A stretch of 64,000 bases of DNA from Sambucus nigra (Eukaryota > Streptophyta > Magnoliopsida > Dipsacales > Adoxaceae). Positions 24,993-36,513 of this stretch are shown here, in pieces. The stretch is from the NCBI GenBank assembly GCA_949130495.1, contig CASBWL010000416.1:310001-374000 (forward strand). Reading direction: 5' to 3'. Position numbers and translations under genes: made by a program. Numbering within the stretch: position 1 is the stretch's first letter; each line of letters begins with the position of its first letter. The notes under the pieces were generated by a model, which saw only the letters and a program-made list of their open reading frames with translations, made no database searches and was not told the origin of the DNA.

Positions 24993-26824
24993 GTGTATGA
25001 GGCTGATGTCAGAATGGAGGACGAGTGGCCGAGATGGCTCACCAAGAAGATCAACATTTTCATGATGGATGAACAAGTCTTCTCGGCCTACAACATTATA
25101 CTGGGGCGAGTGGCCCTCAAGGAATTCAAGGCCATGCCGTCCACGGTTCATCAGATGATAAAATTCTCGACCCCTTACATGGTAGGGGAAGTTCAGGGAG
25201 ACCAGACGATGGCACGGGAATGCTACTTCAATTTCGTCGAAAAAAAAAAGGCGCACAAGAAGGCAACGGCTACTTACAATATTAATACCCTCGACCCCAG
25301 GGATGAGACAAAGCTGAAGAAAGGAGAAGCCGTGAAAGAGGTAGAATCCATCATCCTCAATGAGTATGAACCGGAAAATACCATCCAAGTCGATAAAGAT
25401 CTGAAGACAGGCATAAAGGAAGACCTAATCAAGCTACTAAGGAGAAGACAGAAAAACTTTGCATGGAGTCACGTATATATCTCGGGGATCAACCCCGAAA
25501 TCATGTGCCACAAGCTCAACATGGTAGAGGGTGCAAAGTCGGTAAAGAAGAAGAGGAGAATTTATTCGCGAGAAAAATATGAGGTCATAAGAGACGAGGT
25601 CAAGAAGCTGGAAGGTGCTGAGTTTATCAGAGAGGTCATCTATCCCGAATGGTTTTCCAATACAGTCATTGTCCCAAAAGCGAATGGGAAGTGGAGAATG
25701 TGTGTGGACTTCACCGACCTTAACAAACATTATCCCAAAGACAGATTCCCTCTCCCTCGCATTGATCAGATGGTAGACGCTACCGCAGGCCATGAGCTAA
25801 TGAGTTTCATGGCTGCCTATTCAGGTTACAACCAGATCTTTATGAGCCCTAAGGACTCAGAAAAAACGGCTTTCATTACCGACAAGGGGACATACTATTT
25901 TAGGGTCATGCCCTTTGGCCTAAAGAATGCGGGGGCAACATATCAGCGCCTTGTGAATAAAATGTTTGAAGACAAAATCGGGAAATCCATGGAGGTTTAT
26001 ATAGATGACATGCTGACCAATAGTTTAAAAGCAGAGGATCATGTGGCCGATCTTGAGAGGACTTTCAACACGACGGATAAATACCGGATGAAGCTCAACT
26101 CGGCCAAATGTGTCTTCGAGGTCGGAGCAGAGAAATTCTTGGGGTTCATCATGAATTAAAGAGGCATTGAGACCAATCATGAGAAGATAAAGGCACTCCT
26201 AAAAATGAAGACCCCCAAGACCATTAAAGACGTTCAAAAGCTCATAGGGCGAGTGGCTGCTTTGAATAGGTTCGTATCAATAGCCACAGATAAGTGTTTA
26301 ACGTTCTTCAAAATTCTCAAAAAGGCATTTGAATGGAACGAGGAGTGTGACCAGGCTTTCAAAGAATCGAAGTCGTACTTAGGGTCTCCCTTACTATTAT
26401 CACGGCCAGTATATGGTGAATGACTACATGTGTACCTAGCCGTCTTAAAATCTGCCATCAGCGCAACTATTATGAGAGAAGAGGACGGGGTACAGAAGCC
26501 TATGTATTTCAACAGTAAGGCACTCCAAGGGGAAGAGCAAAGATACCCACGGATGGAGAAGTTGGCCTATACCTTGATCCATGTATTAAGAAAGATGAAT
26601 CCGTACTTTCAGTCCTATACAATGGTCATCCTCACTGACTATTCTCTTAGGCAGGTCTTACACAAGCCAGAAAAATTAGGGAGGTTAATAGCCGGGGCTA
26701 TAGAGCTGGGAGAGTTTGACATTGTATATCAACTCATGATGGCCATTAAGGGGCCAACATTAGCTGATTTTATGGCAGAGTTTACTTGGAAAGATGATGA
26801 GGCTGGAGAGGAAAGCCTCGAGTA
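24993..26824 (+). pseudogene. pol: Tat element T3: reverse transcriptase and RNase H
   Basis: Reverse transcriptase copies the element RNA into DNA. Motifs in order: WRMCVDFTDLNKHYPKDRFP, MSFMAAYSGYNQI, FRVMPFGLKNAGATYQR, and the catalytic YIDD (EVYIDDML). The first catalytic aspartate, normally in the F-M-D-A-Y-S-G-Y-N pattern, is alanine here (GCT at 25812-25814), so the domain could not be active. RNase H follows from about 26430 (VYLAVLKSAISATIM; VILTDYSLRQVLHKPEK). In-frame stops lie at 26157, 26421 and 26822, all in one frame, so the damage in this part is point mutation rather than frameshift. Confidence 0.9.
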
Positions 26825-28690
26825 GACAGATACATGGCAAGGAAGAATTATTGACACATTCGCAGATAAGGCCGAGACAAGCACCGCTAGAGAAAAGGTT
26901 GCAAAAAATGAAGAGGGAAGATATCTCTTTAGACAGGGGTCCCTCACTGAGGGAAATTTCTCAGACGGACAGGCTGTGTGGAATCTCTTCGTCGACGGGT
27001 CCTCTTACGATAGTGGAAGTGGGGCTGGATTAATAGTATCGGCTCCCGATAGCACAAACATCAAGTAAGCCTTGAGGTTCAACTTCAAAGCCTCCAACAA
27101 CGAGTCTGAATATGAAGCCCTGATAGTAGGCCTCTCCTTGGTTAAGTCTCTCAGTGTAAACCCGATCTTGGTCTATAGTGATTCAAGATTAGTAGTGAAT
27201 CAGATGCTAGGAGCCTATGAGGGTAAAGATGAGAGAATGGACAAATACCTTGAAAGATTAAAGTCGCTATTGAAGAGCTTTTGGGAAGTAAAATTGAAGA
27301 GGATACCTAGGCTTGATAATGGATGAGTCGATGCACTTGCCAGACTGGCCTCAGTAACTAGAACTGATATTAGGAGGACAGTCCCAGTGGAAATCTTGCT
27401 TCGACCAACAATTGAAGATGCGGACAGAACACTTTGCACTTGGTTAAATATTGGCAACAAAGCCTCATGGATGGACCCTCTGATCAAATACATTAAGGTG
27501 GGGGATATGCCAAAAGCAAAATAAGAAAAGAAGAAGTTGAGATACAGAGCCACAAAATTCACCATCATCGAAGACACCTTGTACAAAAAGGGGTTCTTGC
27601 TCCCCTTGATCAGGTGTGTGCACCCGTCTGAGGTCCCACACATATTGCAAGATGTGCACGAGGGGTCATGTTTAAGCCATATTGGGGGCAGGTCTTTAGC
27701 AAAGAGGATAGTAACCCAGGGTTATTGGTGGCCGACCTTAGGGAAGGATGCTGCAGCATACGTTAAGAAGTGCAATAAATGCTAAAGATTTGCCACCACC
27801 CCTCACCAACCCCATCAGCCTCTTACCTCCATCACATCCCCATGGCCATTCGCAATGTGGGGAATCAATCTAGTAGGATCCTTGCCCAGGGCCGTTAATA
27901 ACTATCGATACCTGATCGTAGAAATTGACTATTTCTCAAAATGGGTAGAGGCAGAGTCGATGGTAACTATCACCGAGTAGAAGACCTTCCAGTTTATTTG
28001 GAAAAACATTGTGTGCAGATATGGTATCCCTAAAACTCTCATCTCAGATAACGGGACTCAATTCAAGAATGCATCCCTGGAGAAATACTGCAAAAGGGTT
28101 AGTGTAAAATAATTCTTCTCTACCCCAGGCCAACCTCAGGATAATGGGCAAACTGAAGTCACAAATAGAACAATCCTATACGGGATCAAAAAGAAACTCG
28201 AGGAGGCAAAAGGAAGATGGGTCGAGGAGTTGTACGTTGTACTATGGGCCTACAGGACGCAACAAAGACTCCTACCGGAGAAACCCCGTTCATACTGGCG
28301 TATGGTTCAGAGGCAGTCATCCCCATCGAGATAGGGTTTCCTACTCACACGGTCCAAATGTATGACCCCCATAGAAATATAGAAGAAAGGAGACTTGACT
28401 TAGACATGATTGAGGAAAAGAGGGAAGACGCTGAGATAAGGCAAGCTCCCTACCAGTAGAGGACTGCCAGGTTTTACAACTAGAGGGTGATGCAAAGGCC
28501 AATCACAGTGGGGGACTTAGTCCTAAAAAGACTTGGCAAAAGCCTAACAATCTCCACCTAAATTGGCATGACCCATATAGGGTCATTGATGAAGTTGTCC
28601 CTGGAACCTATAGACTAGAAAACCTAGAAGGGGAACCCTTTTCGAATTCGTGGAATGCAGATCATCTGAAGAAATACTATCAATAATGTT
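26825..28690 (+). pseudogene. pol: Tat element T3: extra RNase H domain and integrase
   Basis: Second RNase H-like domain: LFVDGSSYDSGSGAGLIV, NNESEYEALIVGL, VYSDSRLVVNQML, the domain that marks the Tat lineage. Integrase zinc-binding domain: RCVHPSEV...VHEGSC...C-N-K-C at about 27613-27782. Integrase core: EIDYFSKWVEAE, LISDNGTQFKN and NGQTEVTNRTI carry the expected D, D and E. Stops at 27066, 27324, 27522, 27783, 27978 and 28110, and a frameshift near 28259, after which FILAYGSEAVIPIE continues in another frame. The C-terminal end (about 28645-28685) resembles the W-N-A-D-H-L-K-K-Y-Y ending of such polyproteins. Non-functional. Confidence 0.88.
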
Positions 28691-28819
28691 GTAATGTCCT
28701 ATCGGACCACAGTTGTAATGAATGTGTTACTCTAACAAAACACTTGGAATGCTAATGAGAATGTCATATTGGTCCCTCATCTTGTGTTTGTTAATTCTAG
28801 TATAATTGGGGTTATCCTT

Positions 28820-30160
28820 GGTGGAAACTCCCTTCGGCTATAATGATGGTCAATGGTGGGGACGACCCCCCATTCACCCTCAAGAAAGATGAGGGGGACT
28901 TAATTGAAAACATCACTAAGTTGGTGGTAACCACCCTCGGCTATAATGAGGGTCAATAGTGGGGACGACCCCCCATTCACTCTCAAGAAAGACGAGGGGG
29001 GACTTAATTGAAAACATCATTAAGTTGGTGGTAACCAACCTCGGCTATAATGAGGGTCAATGGTGGGGACGACCCCCCATTCACCCTCAATAAAGACGAG
29101 AGATGACTTTATAAAAAACATCATTATATTGGTGGAAACCACCCTCGGCTATGATGAGGGTCAATGGTGGGGACGACCCCCCATGCACCCTCAAGAAAGA
29201 CGAGGGGGACTTAATTGAAAACATCATTAAGTTTGTGGTAACCACCCTCGTCTATAATGAGGGTCAATTTTGGGTACGACCCTCCATTCACCCTCAAGAA
29301 AGACGAGGGGTACATAAGTGAAAACGTCATTAAGTTGGTGGTAACCACCCTTGGCTATAATGAGGGTCAATGGTGGGGACGACCCCCTATTCACCCTCAA
29401 GAAAGATGAGGGAGGACTTAATTGAAAACATCATTAAGTTGGTGGTAACCACCCTGGGCTATAATGAGGGTCAATGGTGGGGACGACCCCCCATTCACCC
29501 TCAAGAAAGACGAGGGGGGACTTAATTGAAAACGTCATTAAGTTGGTGGTAACCACCCTCGGCTATAATGAGGTTCAATGGTGGGGACGACTCCCCATTC
29601 ACCCTCAAAAAAGACGAGGGGGAACTTAATTGAAAACATCATTAAGTTGGTGGTAACCACCTTAGGCTTTAATGAGGGTCATCGGTGGGGACGACCCCCC
29701 ATTTACCCTCAAGAAAGACGATGAGGGACTTAATTGAAAACATCATTAAGTTGGTGGTAATTACCCTCGGCTATAATGAGGGTCAATGGTGGGGACGGCC
29801 CCCCATTCACCCTCAAGAAAGACGAAGGGGACTTAATTGAAAACATCATTAAGTTGGTGGTAACCACCCTCGGCTATAATGTGGGTCAATGGTGGGGATG
29901 AACCCCAATTCACCCTCAAGAAAGACGAAGGAGGGCTTAATTGAAAACATCATTATACTAGTGGGAAACCACCCTCGGCTATAATGGGGGCCAATGGTGA
30001 GGACGACTCCCCATTCACTCCCAAGAAAGACGAGGGGGGACTTAATTAAAAACATCATTATATTAGTGGGAAACCACCCTCGGCAATAATAGGGGCCAAT
30101 GGTGGGGATGACCCCCCATTCACTCCCAAGAAAGACGAGGGGGGACTTGTAAGATGGGTG
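28820..30160. repeat. 13-copy ~104-bp tandem array in the 3' region of T3
   Basis: CGGCTATAATGAGGGTCAA-type starts recur at 28835, 28938, 29042, 29146, 29249, 29352, 29456, 29560, 29664, 29768, 29871, 29976 and 30081, a steady 103-105-base period. Each unit holds several hairpin-capable pairs: GGTGG/CCACC, CCCTC/GAGGG twice, and GGGG/CCCC. The array lies between the end of pol and the antisense ORF, the hypervariable 3' position known as a source of satellites in Tat elements. Confidence 0.95.
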
Positions 30161-30313
30161 AACACACATAACAACCAAGTCAAATCATACAAGAGACAAG
30201 CATAGAAGAAAGTAAGAGAGATTCTATTATAAATTGTCACAGATGTTTGTCCAATAAAAATAGAGTACAAAAATGCTTTTACAAGAAGAGGGTATTGGCT
30301 ACAGACATCCACC

Positions 30314-32476
30314 CTATTGAGCAGTATCTGCAGGCAAGGTTTCAATGTCAATAAGAGGAGTCTCCTCAGTAACCAATACGGGTCGATCTTCGAAAGTGCC
30401 GATGCGTTCAACGTTCACTTGAGACTCCACATGGGCCAGAGCTTCAGCAATCAGTGGGACGTCCAAATCCACCGCTTCCATAGAGGGGAGGACAGACGAT
30501 ACAGCATCATCAAACTTAAGGACGACCCACCGACAGATCGTGTTGATCCCCCTCTCCAATTATTCAAGACCGAAGCTTTAAAACTCGTCTGAGAGTTTGT
30601 AAGCCACTACATCATCGGCATCGGCCTTCTTCACTGCCCCTTCAAGCTCAGCCTTGAATTGAGCCCACTGATTAATCAATGCCTCGTCCTTTTCTTTGAT
30701 AAGAGAGTCATTTGCCTTTAAGTTAGCCTCGTGCTGCTTCGTCAGCTCATCCAGGACCCTTGCATGTTCGTTCCTTGCACTCTCCAACTCGGCCTTTGTA
30801 GTCTTTAACTCGGTCTTTAGATCAGTCTCATGCTGAATAGCCCTCTCGTCCTCATTGAACTTTTGTTGATTTTTAGCCATCCACTTGGTGGCCAAGGTAA
30901 AGGCGCAGACAGACTGCATAGAGGCGCACATGTTAAGAGGGGCCGATGGAACAGTTCATGAAATGCTAGAAAATCGAAAAGAGTAAAGTCGAGAGAGGTA
31001 CCTGGGCCAAAGTGTGCAGATCGTAATCATAGACCTTAACCGAGGGCATCTTTGACAAGAAGTCATAATCCTCGATCGAGGACGTAGAAAACATCGAGGC
31101 ATTGGCTGCCCTCAGGTTGGCTATGAGGGAAGACGGTTTAACCTTCAAGAATGTTAAGTTTTGGGACCAAAAGGCCCCCATACTGGAGGAGGAACTAGTC
31201 CCCTCGGTGTGTGTCTGAGGGGCCTCCACCCTCACCCTCGTCCTGGAATTAGGACGAGGATCAACAAGAACTTCTGGCTCCTTTCTTTTATTACTATCAA
31301 CGGTCAGCTCAACATGTGATGGCCCCACGGCCTTTGTCTTCTTCTGAGCCTGTTGAGGCTCTTTACCTTTTTTCTTACCCAGGCCAGACAGTAAACTTGG
31401 CGTAGTCATCTCCGAGAGTTGATCAGATATGTTTGCAGGACGACCTAAAAAGGGGACGAGATACCAGAAAGATACAGAGACAAAGATGAAAAGGGGACGA
31501 GATATCAAAAATTAAGCAAAAAAACCACTCACATAGTTCTGTCAGGGGGCCGACCCTCAGACCAACTTCTTTGAGGAAGAGAGGGGTCACCAAATCTTCA
31601 AATTTGTCAAGTTCACCCTCTTTCCCTCGCTCCCTCAAGTAGTCAACAATGAGCCTCTCCTCCAAGCTAAGTCTGGGGTCTGATCGCACTTTTATTGAAG
31701 GGTTGGACCATACCCTCGGACCGTCTCCTACGGGCTCGCCCTAGCTGGGGAATTCCTAATCCCCAGAGATAAAGAAAAACCTTTTTTTCAGTCATGATTG
31801 GAAGTTTGAGCCACATGAAAAAGATTCTTGTCAGACTTCCTAGCACCCAAATGGAAATACCCAGGCTGTTTGGACGACAAGGTGATGTTGTAGCAGGCAA
31901 TGAATAAGTCGGTCGAGGGCTCGTCGGTGAATGAATTATTCCAAAGTGAGATATAGCCGAGGATGGTCCTCCACGAGTTGGAAGGAAGTTGAGAAGGAGC
32001 AACCCCAATGGCAGATAGCATGTCATTGCAGGTTGCACAGGGAACCTAACACCTACCCTTAGCATCTGCTCATAAACATCAATCTCTCCCTCGTCCCCCT
32101 GGAAGACTCTCTCACATTCAGTTGGGACCCTCATACTTATATTGGATTGTATACCAAAAAGATGCCTCCATACTAAGAGATCACGATCCTTAACTGACGA
32201 TACATAAGTCGAGGCACTAGACGTATCAACTTGGCCATCATCATCATCAGAACTCTCATTGTGGTCCTCAGCCCTCTCGTCCCCAGATCCCCCAGCCTCA
32301 TCGCCTATCGGGGGGCCATATGGAAAGGCAACTTGAAAAGAAAGAGGGGACAAGGCTGTTACAGGGACAACCTCAGAAGGTGTTGTGCCCTCGACCTGTC
32401 GGCTTGGGCTAAGGGTGGACGTCTCTCTCCTCCCAGAAGGACCAGCACCCTTAGGCAACGATTCTCTCTCATTCAT
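30314..32476 (-). pseudogene. Antisense extra ORF of Tat element T3 (intron-bearing pseudogene)
   Basis: Minus strand. N-terminal part acidic and serine-rich (MNERESLP...ESSDDDDGQVDTSS), then a Transposase_28-like domain (DVYEQMLRVGVRFPV; GVAPSQLPSNSWRTILGYI; FHLGARKSDKNLF), split by a frameshift near 32025 and others near 31790-31700. A basic linker follows (LSGLGKKKGKEPQQ), then a coiled coil (TKAELESARNEHARVLDEL) near 30830-30650. GT-AG introns are visible: 31445-31532 with a perfect GTGAGT donor, and one from about 31002 (AG|GTACCT) to about 30912 (ATGCAG). The last frame ends at about 30317. Antisense extra ORFs between pol and 3' LTR are known in Tat-lineage elements such as Grande and Retand; their function is not established. 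Broken here. Confidence 0.8.
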
Positions 32477-32973
32477 TTCTTCCTCGTATGTCTGACTATC
32501 AGTTGGACAAAAAGACGACCCACAAGACTCAGATGGTACTATTGTGGCTAGAGGAATGGGGAAGATGGGTCGTACCTAATTAGGGTCGACCCCTCGTCTT
32601 CTCTCGTCCTCCTTCTCTATTCGCCTAATCTCAGCAAAGAATTTCTCTCTCAGGGATGGGAATTCCTCGGCTAAATCATAAAGCCTCCTAAGCATTAAGG
32701 GGAAGACCCTACACTTAAAGGAATTTGGCTATGCTAACTACAAACAAGTTCACAGTTGACTAAGTTTGACACTTAGATAAAACCTAAAGAGATGAAAAGT
32801 TTTTAGGTTTGAACACTCAAGAACAAGAAGAAAATCTCGTCGGAGAAGAACGCCAAAAAAAGCGAAAAGAAACCCAAATGCAAAATGAAAATTTTAAACA
32901 GAAGTTGAAGGCTTAACGAGGAATCTAAAGCAAAGAAAGGTTACCTGAGAATGAAGGCAAAGACAGCGAGGCT
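32477..32973 (-). other. Region upstream of the T3 antisense ORF
   Basis: No frame or clear TATA box identified. It would contain the promoter and 5' leader of the antisense ORF. The T3 3' LTR expected beyond this point is not present; LTR copy L5 begins instead. Confidence 0.45.
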
Positions 32974-33554
32974 TGACGCAGAATAGGGAAATGGGGGACA
33001 CATGCCCTAACTATGAAGAACAAAAACAGGAACTGAATCAATGAAGAGGCCATCTAAAACAAAGGCCTGCAACTTCCACATAAGCTGCAGCACGTCCAAT
33101 CCAAGGAACCTATTCATGTCGCCCTTTGTGGATGGACACCTGTAATACATATACATATATATATATAAGAGAGAGAAAAAGACAGAAAATGGGTCAGAGC
33201 CCGAGTTTAAAACAGTTTTAAAATAGTTTAGTAAGTATTTAAAATGCTTACCAGCTAATGCAACAACCAGGTTAGTATGCGACACTCTCTTGAGAATTCT
33301 CACCTCTTATCTAGTACGAACGCCTACCGTACTAATAAATCTTATAATTTTCTCTAACTTATCCTCCATAAGGTTTTATCACGTGAAAAGCAAGGTTATG
33401 ATATTTACTTTAGGAAACCATTCTCTTCAAAATTTCTTACGTTATTTAGAACCACTCATTATCGTTACAAAGTTCCCGAACACTTATAATAAAGTTGAAG
33501 CATTTATTCATTACTTAACTACTTTTATGCACAGTATAAAGTTCCCATACTGAA

Positions 33555-33557
<3 letters not shown>

Positions 33558-33606
<49 letters not shown>
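33558..33606. repeat. (TA)n microsatellite in LTR L5
   Basis: Uninterrupted TA run of about 24 units. L1 and L3 have short TA-rich stretches at the matching place. Confidence 0.9.
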
Positions 33607-33609
<3 letters not shown>

Positions 33610-34447
33610 TCACTCGTTTAATATATATACTATCTGCACCCCACATAAAATCTATGGTGCTGGCATACTCTGCTATCAAGTCCCCGTATCACTCGTACTA
33701 AGGGAAATACTAGTTCGGAATCACTCTCAAACTGTATTAACATAAAACACATAAAATTAGAGGCGAAGCATAGTTCCAAGTCACTAAGAGGTCAGCACAT
33801 ACCCTTACGTCTCTTAGGACTGTCTGACTATCAATCAGATAGACTCTACCAAGGAATGCTATGTTATAGGGTACGAGTCAGTATCTCCCATAAAATCCCA
33901 ATCGAGATAAGACTATCCCGATGCGAAAACCCATGTGATAGCAAGTAGCTCGAGTATGATTTTTATACAAATCTACAATATATGCACAATCACACAGTCA
34001 TATATGTATTAATATCCACATTTCTAAATTTGGTGCGCCCATGACCCATAATTATAATTATCCGTCATTTACACATTTTACTCGATTATTTTGCATAACA
34101 GACTCCTCATTTTGATTCTCATTTATAATTCACTTCATACTCACTTCTCCTCTCTCAAAGTATTCTAAGTATAATTTCAGTAGGCATACACTCACTTACC
34201 TTCTGGTCTAACTCCCTTACGAGCCTCGATCTTTTTATTAAATGTACGCCTGTTTTCTTATAGGCATGAATGATTCCTCGTTAATCCAAAATCTCACCCT
34301 ACATTAAATTTCACTCAACGGGGCCTACCTAGACCCTACTGGTCTTCTCTATATCCCATTATACCCCAACAATAATAATCAAGGGTTCCTATGCATTTTA
34401 ACCGGATTAAACCAACGGATGTGAAATATGCAGTTTTGTAGGAGGGG

Positions 34448-34521
34448 TCGATTGATCGATGTAAGGGGGTCGATCGATCGATCGTCGATCGATCAATGTT
34501 CTTGATCGATCGATCGATCAA
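34448..34521. repeat. CGATCGATCG cluster in LTR L5
   Basis: Four GATCGATCGATC-type blocks with short spacers, on the minus strand ending CGACCCC as in L1 and L3. Confidence 0.88.
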
Positions 34522-35645
34522 GCAGTTATGACGAAACCTGCTCTTTTCCAGTTACGGGTTTACCTTTACAACCTCAACCAAATCTCCATTAACGACTCCC
34601 AAACTCTCAATTAATAATACTACAAGTACCGTATACCTAACATCAAGATTTTCTACGTAAAACATGTTCGAATTCATCAAGTATCATGGTTTAATGGGGT
34701 AAAATTCATATAAACTACAAGAACCCTAATTTTCTTTTAGTTTCCATTCTTTCAATTCTTTGCCAGATTTCTTACTTCTAAACCCATATAATTTCGTGGC
34801 TTATCCTCTACATGTGATTTAGATGTCCAGAATACATTTACTTCCTCTACAACATATGATTTGAAATCTCCAAAATTATAATTTCTTCCATGAAACATAT
34901 TCTAAACAGCCCTAGACTAACATGATTGAAACATTAACTAAAATAAAGCAAGATAAATACTTGCCTGGAATTTGAGTTTCTGATTTGTGGACAAAAGTGG
35001 TATGGTTACGTTCTTTGTCGCGAGATCTACGCTTTGGCAGTGGTGGCGGTGTAAACGGTCGAGTCCTTGGCCTTGAGTTGCTTGGAAAGCTCTCCAACCC
35101 CTTCTCTAATGGCCGTTATTTGATTTTGTTTTTGTTAACCCTAGACAGCAACTCCTAAAGGCTGATTTATCCTTAGGAAATTCGTGGGTTTAATTACCCA
35201 AAAATGTAAAATGTCTCAAATACCCTCGCGGGATGCCAATTGGGCTTAAAAACGCACCGAGACACAAACTAAACCCCCGGGTACATTATTTTGACTATCT
35301 CAGCCCTTCCGGACACATTGGCGCACTCGAAATGACCATATGAGCGACTTATAATTTATTCACTTTTAATAATAATAATTTAATACTGACACGACACAGG
35401 CACATCCTGACTTAGTTTCCATAATTGTCATATTCTTCTCTCGTAACAATTTTAATAAATTCAGTTCTACATATTACTCTACTCAATAAGTAATATTTAA
35501 CAAATCAACAATTTTCCATAATTACTAACTCTCGTAACGCTAGTAACATTTAAAACAAATTTCCGGATTAATATTAAATTAATTTATCTCAATTAAATTT
35601 AATAAATCCCTAAATTTAAAAGCCATAAAAATACGGGGTATTACA

Positions 35646-36513
35646 TAGATAAGATTAAAAGTGGTATCTAAAGTAACCTAAGTATGTGAGAACTTAATAC
35701 TTACTTGGTAAATTTGACCGACTAAAGGGTTTAGAAATTTGGTAAAGTATTGTAAGGGAAATACGGGTGGGTACAACGAGTTAGTATGCAGGGTGAGACT
35801 TAGTGCAACTAGTTAGGTGGGGTAGAGTAACTAGGATGGTTTATGAGAATACGTTAGGCGTGCACAGTAGTTGAGAGGTGAGGATCTGAAGGGAGGGAGC
35901 GTAAAGTTAATATGTATATAATACCTACTTTTAATGCAGTTTAAATATTTCAAATGTTGTTGGGCTCTAACCCGTTTCAATTTTATTTTTTAAAAATCTT
36001 TTAAGTGCCCAGCCACAAGGACTCCAAGCGTAGGATTCCACTCTTATTTGACATACTGCAGCTGTTATGGGAATTACAGGACCTCGGCAGTAGACGCTTC
36101 CACTTTTATCAGTTCATGTTCTTCATTCAGTTATCTCAATCGAGCATGTCGCCCATCTTTAGTTAGTGGTTATTTCAGAGACACTGTATTTCTATTTTTA
36201 TTCCTAGTTCTTGGATTTGGTTTTAATTATGAACTATTGTATGTAGATATCAGGCTGGAGTGTTTATTCTAGACACATTTATTTATTCAATTATTTTATC
36301 ATTTATTGCGTTTTTAACTAGAATGGTGAATGTGGTTTATTAGTTTAAATTATTGCATGTTAATAAAGAGATTAAAATTTTGATATTGGGCCATTAGGGT
36401 ATTAGTAATATAATTGTGTTTTGACAGTGATGCTAAGAATGAAACCATTAATGATTCATGTTTAATTTAATAATGGACTGATCACCCAGGATTAGAATAG
36501 ACAGGGTATCACA
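35646..36513 (+). mobile_element. 3' part of a diverged LTR copy (L6)
   Basis: Begins exactly where reverse LTR L5 ends. From about 35790 it follows the last third of L1/L3: the GTGCACA...GAGAGGTGAG block, GTGCCCAGCCACAAGG, the AGCATGTCGCCC element, GACAGTGATGCTAAGAATGAA, and an end GGGTATCACA. It is more diverged than the other copies and probably a different subfamily. Confidence 0.75.

Larger units (their letters stand above)
32974..35645 (-). mobile_element. LTR copy L5, 5' ~2.67 kb (truncated)
   Basis: On the minus strand it starts TGTAATACCCCG at 35645 and follows L1 for about 2.67 kb up to the GGGC...GCCC element. The last ~380 bases of the LTR are absent. It contains a TA microsatellite and the CGATCGATCG cluster. 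Confidence 0.9.

Noticed and set aside
24987..25388. Minus-strand frame opposite the T3 reverse transcriptase region
   Set aside because: Shadow of the plus-strand pol frame, with no motif of its own.
28820..30160. CRISPR-like array
   Set aside because: Units are contiguous ~104-bp tandem repeats without unique spacers, inside a plant retrotransposon.
30058..30411. Minus-strand frame across the end of the 104-bp array
   Set aside because: Runs from the extra-ORF tail into the tandem repeats in a different frame; no domain.
31667..32030. C-terminal half of the 269-codon minus-strand frame
   Set aside because: After about 32030 the conserved domain continues in another frame; the remaining residues of the long frame are out-of-frame reading beyond a frameshift.
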